This document shows positions 53,288-63,400 of a stretch of 64,000 nt of DNA, piece after piece. Origin of the DNA: Pseudomonas chlororaphis subsp. piscium (lineage in GTDB: Bacteria > Pseudomonadota > Gammaproteobacteria > Pseudomonadales > Pseudomonadaceae); assembly GCF_003850345.1 (NCBI RefSeq), contig NZ_CP027707.1, forward strand, positions 1,674,001 to 1,738,000, in the 5' to 3' direction. Positions within the stretch are counted from its first letter, which is position 1. Every line of letters begins with the position of its first letter. The position numbers and the translations under genes are program-made. Below the pieces are notes generated by a model. That model worked only from the letters and a program-made list of their open reading frames with translations, searched no databases and was not told where the DNA came from.

Positions 53288-55447
53288 CTAGACCGTCGCA
53301 GAGCCGACACGGCCCTTGCGCAGTGCATCGATGACCGCTTCTTTCGGGCCGTCGGCGACGATCCGTCCGTTGTCCAGGACCACCAGCCGCTCCACCAGGC
53401 TGAGCATCGAGGTGCGGTGAGTCACCAGCAGCAGGGTTTTGCCTTGTACCCAGGCGTGCAGGCGCTGGCGCAGGGCGTCTTCGCTGCTGTTGTCCATGGC
53501 GCTGGTGGGTTCGTCCAGGAGCATGATCGGCGGGTCCAGCAGCAGCGCCCGGGCCAGCAGCACGGCCTGGCGCTGGCCGCCGGACAGCAGCTGGCCACGC
53601 TCGCCCACCGGCCGGTCGAAGCCCTGGGGATGCTGGCGGGCCAGCTCGGTGACCCCGGTCAGTTCGGCCACTTCCAGCATGCGTGCATCGCTGATGTAGT
53701 GGGCGCCGAGGGTCAGGTTGTCGCGCAGGCTGCCGGCCAGCAGCGGCAGGTCGTGGGCGACATAGCCGATCTGCTGGCGCAGGTCGGCCACGTCCAGTTG
53801 GCGCAGGTCGAGGCCGTCCAGCAGCAACTGGCCTTCCTCGGGGGCATAGAAACCCATGACCAGGCGCCCCAGGGTGCTCTTGCCGGAGCCGCTGCGGCCG
53901 ATGATGCCGATGCGTTCGCCGGGCTGCATGCTGAAGCTGATGTTGCTCAGGGCCGCGGCATTCTGCCCCTGATAACGGAAGGTCACCTGGTTGAGCGCCA
54001 ACGCGCCTTGCAGTTGCGTGCGCTCCAGCGGGCGCTGGCGGGCATCGCGTTCCTGGGGCAGGGCCATCAGGGCGTCGGTGCTGCGCATGGTCAGCTGCGC
54101 CTGCTGGTAGCGGGTGATCAGCCCGGCGATCTGCCCCAGTGGCGCCAGGACCCGGCTGCCGAGCATGTAGGTGGCCACCAGCGCGCCGACGCTGAGGTTG
54201 CCGGCGATGATGCTGTAGACCCCGGCGACTATGGTCGCCATGCCGCAGAACTGCTGGATGAACAGGGTGCCGTTGGTGGCCAGGGCCGAGAGATTGCGCG
54301 CGTGGCTGTCGAGGCGGGTGAGGGCGCCGTGGGTGCTTTCCCAGCGGTGCTGGCGTTCGCTTTCGGCGCTGCAGGCCTTGAGGGTTTCCAGGCCGCCGAG
54401 GGTTTCGATCAGCAGGGCCTGGCGTTCGGCGCCCAGGCTCAGGCTCTTTTGCACAGTGTCGCGCAGGCGTACCTGGATCAGCATGGCGAAGAGGATGGTC
54501 AGGGGAAACGCCAGCAGCGGAATCACCACCAGCCAGCCGCCGAGCAGGCCGATCACCAGCAGCATCAGCACGGCGAAGGGCAGGTCGATCAGGCTGGTCA
54601 GGGTCACGGCGGTGAGAAACTCGCGCAGGCCCTGGAAGTCATGGATGCTCTGGGCAAAGCCGCCGATGGTCGCCGGCTTGGCTTTCATCGCCATGCCGGT
54701 GATGCGCTCGAACAGGGTGGCGGAGAGGATCACGTCGGTGCGCTTGCCGGCGCTGTCCAGCAGGTGGGCGCGCACCACTCGCAGCACCAGCTCGAAGCCG
54801 GTGCCGATCAACAGGCCGATGGCCAGCACCCAGAGGGTCGAGGTGGCCTGGTTGGGCACCACGCGGTCGTAGGTCTGCATGACGAACAGCGGCACCATCA
54901 GCCCCAGCAGGTTGATCAGCAGGCTGGCGAGGATCGCGTCGCTGTACAGCCAGCGCGAGAGTTTCAGGGTGTCGCGGAACCAGGCTTCGACCCGCGGCAC
55001 CAGGGAGCTGCGCAGCTCCTCCAATTCATGGCGTGGCCGGGCGAACAGCGCCTGGCCACTGTAGTCGTCGTTCAGCTCAGCCTGGCTGACCCACTGCTCG
55101 CCGCCTTCGGCTTCGCTGGGCAGGATCAGCGCCTGGCCGTCATCGCCCCAGCGGCGCAGGACCGCGCAGCGACCATGCTTGAGGATCAGCAGCACCGGCA
55201 GGTTGAGCTTGGAGATCGCCGACAGCTCACGCCGCAGCAGGCGCGCCTGCAGGCTGGCGCGGGCCGCGGCGCGGGGCAGCAGGTCCAGGCTCAGGCGCTG
55301 CTGGGCCAGGGGCAGCCCCGCGCTGAGGCTGGCACGACTGACGGTACAGTCGTGCAGTTTGCAGAGGATCAGCAATCCGTCCAACAACGGGTCATCAAAG
55401 CTCAGGCGCGGATCGACGCTTGAGCTCCCGGGTTCCATGCTGGTCAC
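53288..55447 (-). CDS. lapB: Type I secretion ABC transporter (LapB-like)
   Basis: 719-residue ABC exporter of the adhesin. N-terminal C39-peptidase-like domain (about 1-150) starts DPLLDGLLILCKLHDCTVSR; the Cys/His protease pair is not present in the usual arrangement, so it is a non-proteolytic CLD. Transmembrane domain about 165-455. ATPase: Walker A GRSGSGKST (about 512), signature LSGGQRQ (about 618), Walker B IMLLDEPT, H-loop THRTSM. It powers export of the large LapA-type protein through LapC and LapE. Between lapE and lapC on the minus strand. Confidence 0.85.
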   Translation of the reverse strand: MTSMEPGSSSVDPRLSFDDPLLDGLLILCKLHDCTVSRASLSAGLPLAQQRLSLDLLPRAAARASLQARLLRRELSAISKLNLPVLLILKHGRCAVLRRWGDDGQALILPSEAEGGEQWVSQAELNDDYSGQALFARPRHELEELRSSLVPRVEAWFRDTLKLSRWLYSDAILASLLINLLGLMVPLFVMQTYDRVVPNQATSTLWVLAIGLLIGTGFELVLRVVRAHLLDSAGKRTDVILSATLFERITGMAMKAKPATIGGFAQSIHDFQGLREFLTAVTLTSLIDLPFAVLMLLVIGLLGGWLVVIPLLAFPLTILFAMLIQVRLRDTVQKSLSLGAERQALLIETLGGLETLKACSAESERQHRWESTHGALTRLDSHARNLSALATNGTLFIQQFCGMATIVAGVYSIIAGNLSVGALVATYMLGSRVLAPLGQIAGLITRYQQAQLTMRSTDALMALPQERDARQRPLERTQLQGALALNQVTFRYQGQNAAALSNISFSMQPGERIGIIGRSGSGKSTLGRLVMGFYAPEEGQLLLDGLDLRQLDVADLRQQIGYVAHDLPLLAGSLRDNLTLGAHYISDARMLEVAELTGVTELARQHPQGFDRPVGERGQLLSGGQRQAVLLARALLLDPPIMLLDEPTSAMDNSSEDALRQRLHAWVQGKTLLLVTHRTSMLSLVERLVVLDNGRIVADGPKEAVIDALRKGRVGSATV

Positions 55448-55466
55448 ATTGAAGTCCTCCGAGGAC

Positions 55467-56825
55467 TTAACGCATCTCAGGCAGACGGGCGTCGCTCTTC
55501 ACTTCGGTCTGGGCGATCGCTTCGGCCGGCACCACGACTTTTTCCTTGTTCAACAACTCGCCCATGTTCGCCAGCACGCGATACATCGAGAACTCCTCGG
55601 TGTAGCGCACTTCGGTGTAGCGGCGGTTGGCGTTGTACAGCTCGTTTTCGCTGTCCAGCAGGTCGAGCAGGGTGCGCTGGCCGAGACCGAACTGGTCCTG
55701 GTAGGCGGCCCGTACGCGGGTGGTGGTTTCAGCGTATTCGCGGGCCGTGGGGGTCTGCTTCTTGGCGTTGACCATGGCGTTCCAGGCCAGAGTGATGTTC
55801 TCGTTGAGCATGCGCAGCGCGTTGTTGCGGATGTCCATGGCCTGGTTGATCTTGTGCGCGTCAGATTGCAGGCGCGCCTTGTCGCTGCCGCCGCGGAACA
55901 GGTTGTAGTTCATCACTACGCCCACCCGCCATTCATTGTCGTGGCCCTTGTCGCCTTGCACGTTGTCGTTGGCGCCCACCGCGGCCTCGGCGTCGAAGCG
56001 TGGGTAGAAGGGCGACTTGGCGACCTCGTACTGGCTCTCGGCCGCGTGCACGTCGGCCTGGGCCGATTTCAGGTAGGGGTTGTTCTCCAGCATGCTCTGC
56101 CGGGCATCCGGCAGGCTGGCGGGGATCTCGCCACGCACCGAAGGCAGGCTTTCCAGTTCGTCGGGCATACGGCCCACGGCGCTGAAGAAGTTGGCCTCGG
56201 CGTCGGCCAGGTCGACCTGCGCGGTGTCGTAGTTGTTTTCCGCCAGGGCGCGACGGGCCTTGGACTGATCGAGGTCGGCGGTGCTGCCGACGCCGCGTTC
56301 GCTGCGCAGGCCGATCTGGTCGTTGACCCGCAGGTGGGCCTGCAGGTTGTTCTTGGCCAGGGTCACCAGTTCGCGGCGCTTGAGCACTTCCAGGTACACC
56401 TCGATGGTGCGCAGGGCCAGGCTCTCGGCGGTGCCGCGGGTGTAGTAGGCCCGCGAGTTGGAGACCGACTGGGTACGCCCGACTTCGTTGGCGGTATTAA
56501 AGCCGTCGAAGAGCATTTGCCGCAGGCGCAACTCCGACTGGGTATAGGTCAGCGTCTCGGTGTGATGGTTGCCCAGCGCGCGCGTGGTGGTGTTGTCGCT
56601 GTAGCCACGGCCATAGGCAGCATTCAGGTCCAGCGATGGATAGAAGCCCCCTTTGGCGACCTTGACGTCCTCATCAGCCGACAGACGGTTGTTCTGGCTC
56701 GCCCGCAGTTCCGGGTGGTTGTCCAGCGTGCTTTGAATCGCCTCCGTCAGAGACATGGCTTGGGCCTGATGAATGCAGGCCACGGCTAATAAAATCGCGC
56801 TACTGAGGGGGGTGAAAACGCGCAT
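55467..56825 (-). CDS. lapE: TolC-family outer-membrane channel (LapE-like)
   Basis: 452-residue outer-membrane efflux protein. Signal peptide MRVFTPLSSAILLAVACIHQ ends at AQAMS. The repeated TolC structure is seen in SLTEAIQSTLDNHPELRASQ, AYGRGYSDN, TAESLALRTIEVYLEVLKRR, then VTSTADLDQSKARRALAE-like and QFGLGQRTLLDLLDSENELY. It provides the outer-membrane exit for the adhesin. ATG at 56825 (GGGAG 9 bases upstream) preferred over 56834. First gene of the lapEBC minus-strand operon, divergent from lapA. Confidence 0.85.
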   Translation of the reverse strand: MRVFTPLSSAILLAVACIHQAQAMSLTEAIQSTLDNHPELRASQNNRLSADEDVKVAKGGFYPSLDLNAAYGRGYSDNTTTRALGNHHTETLTYTQSELRLRQMLFDGFNTANEVGRTQSVSNSRAYYTRGTAESLALRTIEVYLEVLKRRELVTLAKNNLQAHLRVNDQIGLRSERGVGSTADLDQSKARRALAENNYDTAQVDLADAEANFFSAVGRMPDELESLPSVRGEIPASLPDARQSMLENNPYLKSAQADVHAAESQYEVAKSPFYPRFDAEAAVGANDNVQGDKGHDNEWRVGVVMNYNLFRGGSDKARLQSDAHKINQAMDIRNNALRMLNENITLAWNAMVNAKKQTPTAREYAETTTRVRAAYQDQFGLGQRTLLDLLDSENELYNANRRYTEVRYTEEFSMYRVLANMGELLNKEKVVVPAEAIAQTEVKSDARLPEMR

Positions 56826-57414
56826 GAGGTACATCTCCCTGGTCCATGTATGGTGCTTTGCAGTCGCCAAAAAAATGACGAACTTTATAGGTCAAACCGT
56901 TTCAGGCTTGTAACAACAGAGCTAAGAACATCCTGAGCGGAAGCTAAGAAGAATTTCTCATAAGGCTTATGCTGAAAAAAACTTATGCACTCTGTGAAAT
57001 CCAGCACATTGTTCAGTTCGCAAGCCCCGTATTTATAGGCTCTAGAGAGCTTTTCAGGGGCTTGAAAAGGTTCAAAAAAATTTGCGACATAGGGCGGGAG
57101 AGGAGCGGTGGGGAGGGTGCGATACGGATTTTTCAGCGACATTTTTTTGTCACTTGCAGTGTTTGAATCCATGTCGCGACTTTCGCGGGAGGGCTGTCCG
57201 AAGCCTGAATGCGTTTGATTGCATTCGGTTTTGCCTTCGGCAGAAACAGCAGGCCAGCGAGGGACGAGCGAGAGGGACAGGCCGGTGCGCAGGTTCGACT
57301 GAGCAGCAATCAGTGAACCTTCAGGCTGGCGTTTCCCGTCGGTGACCCGATAACGCCATAGCACTTTTCCGTGCAACCAGATGCCGATAGCGGTCGGCAG
57401 CGGAGGAAGTGCTC
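56826..57414. promoter_or_regulatory. 589-base divergent region between lapE and lapA
   Basis: The left half (56880-57150) is AT-rich with A-runs (GGTTCAAAAAAATTTGCG near 57070), fitting for promoters and a nucleoid-protein target. Inverted short motifs occur (TTTTTTTGTCACTTGC near 57143). I see no convincing -35/-10 pair or FleQ-type site. A 163-residue open frame on the minus strand has no family match and is not called. Confidence 0.4.
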
Positions 57415-60400
57415 ATGGCTAGGTTAATCGGTGTCGTCAGTAAGGTAATCGGGCAGGTGGTAGCGGTAGCGGCGGATGGCAGCCGACGCGTTCTGGTAGA
57501 AGGCGATCGTCTGTTCGCTGGGGATCAACTGGCGACCGGTGCGGAGGGCGCGGTGGCCGTGCATCTGCAGAACGGCCAGGAACTGACCCTCGGGCGTGAC
57601 AGCAGCCTGCAAATGACCCCGCAACTGCTGGCGAACCAGGCGCCCCATGTGCAGGCTCCTGAAGCCGTGACCCCCAGCGAGGCGCAACTGACCGATGTCG
57701 AGCAACTGCAGAAAGCCATCGTTGCCGGCGCCGACCCGACGCAAACCGGCGAAGCCACCGCGGCCGGCCCCGGTGCTACGGGGGGCTCTGCTGGCGCCCT
57801 GGGTGGCGGGCACACCTTTGTACTGCTTGAAGAAGTCGCGGGGCGGGTCGAGCCGATCATTGGTTTCCCCACCGCGGGCTTCAATGGCATCCCCGAGTTC
57901 GTGCCTGAGCGGATTGCCGCGGTACCGCCCAGCGACGACGGCGATATCGCGCCGCCGCCCCCACCGAACAACCCGGTCACCCTGGGCGGCCTGTCGGTCG
58001 CCAATGGCGAGTTGACCCTCAGCGAAGCCAATCTGCCCCAAGGCTCGGCGAGCAATCCGGCGGCGCTGGTGCAGAACGGCACCTTCAGTGTTTCTGCCCC
58101 CGACGGGCTGCTCAACCTCAGTGTGGGCGGGATTGCCGTGGTCAGTGGCGGGGTGGCCGCCGGCTTCCCGCAGTCGATCACCACCGCCCTGGGTAACACC
58201 CTGACGGTCACCGGTTTCGATCCTGCCACGGGTACGGTCAGCTACAGCTACACCCTGGTCGGCAACGAAATCCATTCCGCCGCCGACGGTGCCAACAACC
58301 TGAGCGAGCATTTCACCGTGCTGGCCAGCGACAGCAATGGTGATTCGGCGAGCAACTCGCTGGATATCAATATCACCGACGATGTGCCCCAGGCGTTCAA
58401 CGACAGCAATGGCGTTGCCTCGGAAAGCCAGCTGACCCTGAGCGGCAATGTCCTGACCAACGACGTGCAGGGCGCCGACCGGGTGCCCAGCGGACCGATC
58501 ACCGCCGGCACTTTCAACGGCACCTACGGCACCCTGGTGCTGGCCGCCGACGGTACCTACACCTATACCGTGCATACCAGCGATCCGGCGTTCCTCGCGC
58601 TCAAGGGCGGCGGCAACGGTACGGACAGCTTCACCTACACCCTGACCGATGCCGACGGCGACAGCAGCACCGCCAACCTGGTGCTGCAGGTGCACAACAA
58701 TGACGACCCGGTGGTGATTCAGGGCCTGAACCTCGAAGGCGCGGAGCTTACGGTCTACGAGAAGAACCTGGCGGACGGCAGCAGCCCGGATGCGGGCGCG
58801 CTGACCCAGAGCGGCACCTTCAATGTCTCGGCGCTCGATGGCCTGAGCACCATGACCGTGGGCGGCATCACCCTGGTCAGTGGCGGGGTGGCCGCCGGCT
58901 TTCCGCAATCGATCAGCACCGGCCTGGGCAATACCCTGACCATCACCGGCTACGACCCCGGCACCGGGGTGGTCAGCTACAGCTACACCCTGGTCGACAA
59001 TGAGGCGCACCCGACCGGTAATGGCAGCAACACCCTGGGTGAGAGTTTCACGGTGGTCGCCACCGACGTCGACGGCAGCAGCACCAGCGGCTCGCTGGAT
59101 ATCAATGTGGTCGACGACCTGCCGACGGCAGCCAACGACAGCAACGCCGGCATCGCCTCCGAAAGCCAGCTGACCCTGAGCGGCAATGTGCTGACCAACG
59201 ATGTGCAGGGTGCCGACCGGGTGCCCAGCGGGCCGATCACCGCGGGCACCTTCAACGGCACCTACGGCACCCTGGTGCTGGCCGCCGACGGTACCTACAC
59301 CTACACGGTCCATACCAGCGATCCGGCGTTCCTCGCGCTCAAGGGCGGCGGTAACGGTACGGAAAGCTTCACTTACACCCTGACCGATGCCGACGGCGAT
59401 ACCAGCACCGCCAACCTGGTGTTGCAGGTGCACAACAACGACGACGGCGTGACCCTTAATGGTCTGGACAGCAACGGCGGCGAACTGACGGTCTACGAGA
59501 AGAACCTGTCAGATGGCAGCAGCCCGGATGCGGGCGCGCTGACCCAGAGCGGCAGCTTTACCGTGACCGCGCTGGACGGCCTGCAGACCCTGACGGTGGG
59601 CGGAATTAATGTGGTGACCGGTGGGGTGGCCGCGGGCTTCCCGCAATCGGTGACCACCGCCTTGGGCAATACCCTGACCATCACGGGCTACAACGCGGCT
59701 ACCGGAGTGATCAGCTACAGCTATACCTTGGTGGACAATGAGGATCACCCCACCGCCAATGGCGCCAACAGCCTCAGCGAACACTTCAATGTGGTGGCGA
59801 CCGATGTCGATGGCAGCACCGCCAGCGGTTCGCTGGACGTGAATGTGGTGGACGACCTGCCAACGGCGGTCAATGACAGCAATGGCGTCGCCTCGGAAAG
59901 CCAGCTGGTGCTCAGTGGCAATGTGCTGACCAACGACGTGCAAGGCGCCGACCGGGTCCCCAGCGGCCCGGTCACTGCTGGTACTTTCACTGGCACCTAC
60001 GGCACCTTGGTGCTGGCAGCCGATGGCACCTACACCTACACCCTCAACACCGCGGATGCCGACTTCAAGGCGCTGCACGGCAATGGCAACGGTACCGAGA
60101 CCTTCGCCTACACCATCACCGACGCCGATGGCGACCCCAGCATCGCCAACCTGGTGCTGAATATCCATAACAATGACGACGATGTGACCCTTAATGGCTT
60201 GGATAGCAACGGCGGCGAACTGACGGTCTACGAAAAGAATCTGTCAGATGGCAGCAGCCCGAATGCGGGCGCGCTGACCCAGAGCGGCACCTTCACCGTC
60301 ACCGCCCTGGACGGCCTGCAAACCTTGACCGTGGGTGGCATCAGTGTGATCAGCGGTGGAGTCGCTGCCGGTTTCCCACAATCGATCACCACCGACCTGG

Positions 60401-63400
60401 GCAATACCCTGACCATCACCGGCTACAACGCGGCTACCGGGGTGATCAGCTACAGCTACACCCTGGCGGACAACGAGGATCACCCAACCGCCAACGGCGC
60501 CAACAGCCTCAGTGAGCACTTCAATGTGGTCGCCACCGATACCGATGGCAGCACCGCCAGCGGTTCGCTGGATGTGAACGTGGTGGACGATTTGCCAACG
60601 GCGGTCAATGACAGCAATGGCGTCGCCTCGGAAAGCCAGCTGGTGCTCAGTGGCAATGTGCTGAGCAACGACGTGCAAGGCGCCGACCGGGTACCCAGCG
60701 GTCCCGTCACCGCTGGTACCTTCACCGGCACCTACGGCACCCTGGTGCTGGCAGCCGATGGCACCTACACCTACACCCTCAACACCGCGGACGCCGACTT
60801 CAAGGCGCTGCACGGTAATGGCAACGGTACCGAGACCTTCGCCTACACCATCACCGACGCCGACGGCGACCCCAGCACCGCCAACCTGGTGCTGAGTATC
60901 CATAACAATGACGACGGTGTGACTCTCGACTGCCTGGATATCCCGGGCGGCGAACTGACGGTCTACGAGAAGCACCTCAGCGACGGCACCAGCCCCAATG
61001 CCCCGGCCTTGACCCAGAGCGGCTTCTTTATCGTCACCGCGCCGGACGGCCTGCAAACCCTGACTGTGGGCGGGATCAATGTGGTGACCGGCGGGGCGGC
61101 CGCGGGCTTTCCGCAATCGATGACGACTGCCTTGGGCAATACCCTGACCATCACCGGTTACGACGCCAGCACCGGCGTCGTCAGCTACAGCTACACCCTG
61201 CTCGACAATGAAAACCACCCGACGGGGCTGGGGGCCAACAGCATCGCCGAGCATTTCACTGTGCTGGCCAGCGATAGCGATGGCAGCAGCGCCTCCGGGG
61301 TGATCGATGTGAATATCGTCGATGACCTGCCCACCGCGAATCCTGACGTGGTGATGGCTGATCAGGGCACGACCATCAGCGGTAACGTGCTGGGTAACGA
61401 TATCGGGGGCGCCGATGGCCCGGCCGCCACGGGCGCGGTGGTCGGCGTGCGCGCCGGCAGCGATACCTCGACCTCGGCCATTGGCGGCTTGAATACCACC
61501 ATCAACGGCCTGTATGGCACGCTGACCCTGGACGCCTTCGGCAACGCGACCTATCACAGCTATCCAAACTCGGTCACCGCTCCCGACTCGGAGGATGTGT
61601 TCGTCTACACCGTGCGTGATGCGGATGGCGATGAAAGCACCACCACCATCACCATCCAGATCTGCGGCAACCAGCTCACGGCGGTCACTGACCAGGATGT
61701 CACTGTCTTCGAAAAGGCCCTGGATCTGAGCAAGGACGGCCAGGACCTGGCGGCCGGCACGGTGATCGGCAGCGACCCGGGCAACACCGGCGAAACCGCC
61801 ACCGGCACCCTGGTCGGTTCGGTCACCGGTGGCAGCGGTGCGATTACCTATACCCTGGTCGGCAGCGCCACCGGCACTTACGGGCAGATCCTGCTCAACC
61901 CCGACGGCACCTACCGCTACACCCTGACCTCGGCGCCGAAAACCCAGCCCAATGCCAATGACGGCCCGAACGTGCTGAGCGAAAGCTTCACCTACAAGGC
62001 CACCGACGCGGTGGGCAATACCACCACCAGCACCATCCAGATCAGCATCGTCGACGACGTGCCCAAGGCGGTCGCCAGTGAGCGTGCGGTCACCGCGCTG
62101 GAAGTTGATTCCAACCTGCTGCTGGTGATCGACGTCTCCGGCAGCATGGTTGACCCGTCCGGGGTGCCGGGCCTGTCGCGCCTGGACCTGGCCAAGCAGG
62201 CGATCAGCGCCTTGCTCGACAAGTACGACGACATGGGCGACGTGAAGGTGCAGATCGTCACCTTCAGCAGCAGCGCCACGGACAAGACGCCGATCTGGGT
62301 CGATGTGGCGACGGCCAAGTCGATCATCGCCTCCCTGACCGCGGGCGGCGGCACCAACTACGATGCGGCCGTGGCCGCGGCGAAGCTGGCGTTTGTCACC
62401 AGTGGCCAGATCACTGGCGCGCAGAACGTCGGTTATTTCTTCTCCGACGGCAAGCCCACCGATGGCCAGGAGATCGGCACCGCTGACGAAACCGCCTGGA
62501 AAGCCTTCCTCGACGCCAACGGCATCAAGAACTATGCAATCGGCCTGGGCAGCGGCGTCAGCAACAGCAACCTCGACCCGCTGGCCTATGACGGCAGTAC
62601 CCATATCGACACCAATGCCGTGGTAGTCACCGACCTGAACCAGCTCGACTCGGTGCTGGCCGGTACGGTACAGGGCACTCCGGTCACCGGCAGCCTGCTC
62701 GGCGAAGGTGGCTCGTTCGGCGCCGATGGCGGTTTCATCAAGACCCTGGTGGTCGATGGCACCACCTACACCTATGACCCCAAAGGCAATAGCAACCAGG
62801 GTTCGCTGAGCTTCAGCGGCGGGGTCAACCACGGCACCTTCAACACCCTGGACAACAGCCTCAGCATCGCCACCAACAATGGCGGCACGCTGGTGGTGAA
62901 ACTCGACACGGGCGATTACACCTACAGCTCGCAGAAAATCACCAGCGCGGTGCTGACCGAGACGGTCGGCTTCACCGCCAGCGACAACGACGGCGACCTG
63001 GCCAGCTCGACCCTGGTGATCAAGGTCAATCCGAACGCGGCGCCGATGGCGGGCGACGACCACATCATCACCAACATTCTGTCGGGCACTATCCTGGTGC
63101 CGGCCGATGCCCTGCTGGCCAACGACAGCGATGCCAACGGCGATCCGCTGACGGCCGCGCCGACCAGCTTCAACACCGGATGGCTGTCCCCAGGGGCGGA
63201 CTTTACCGCCGGCAGCCTGCAGACCATCGGCTTCACCGGAGGGTCCAGCCAGACCCTGACCGTCGCCCGGGCCTCGTTCAATGCCAATACTGCGGCCATG
63301 ACGGCCGCGGTGGTGATCAGCGGCTTCCTGGGCAGCATCAACAACGGCAATGACAACGACGAGGATGTGATCAGCGTCAACCTGAAACAGGGCGAGACCC

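Noticed and set aside
56885..57376. 163-residue open frame on the minus strand between lapE and lapA
   Set aside because: No family match, poor codon pattern and location in the divergent promoter region; treated as non-coding.
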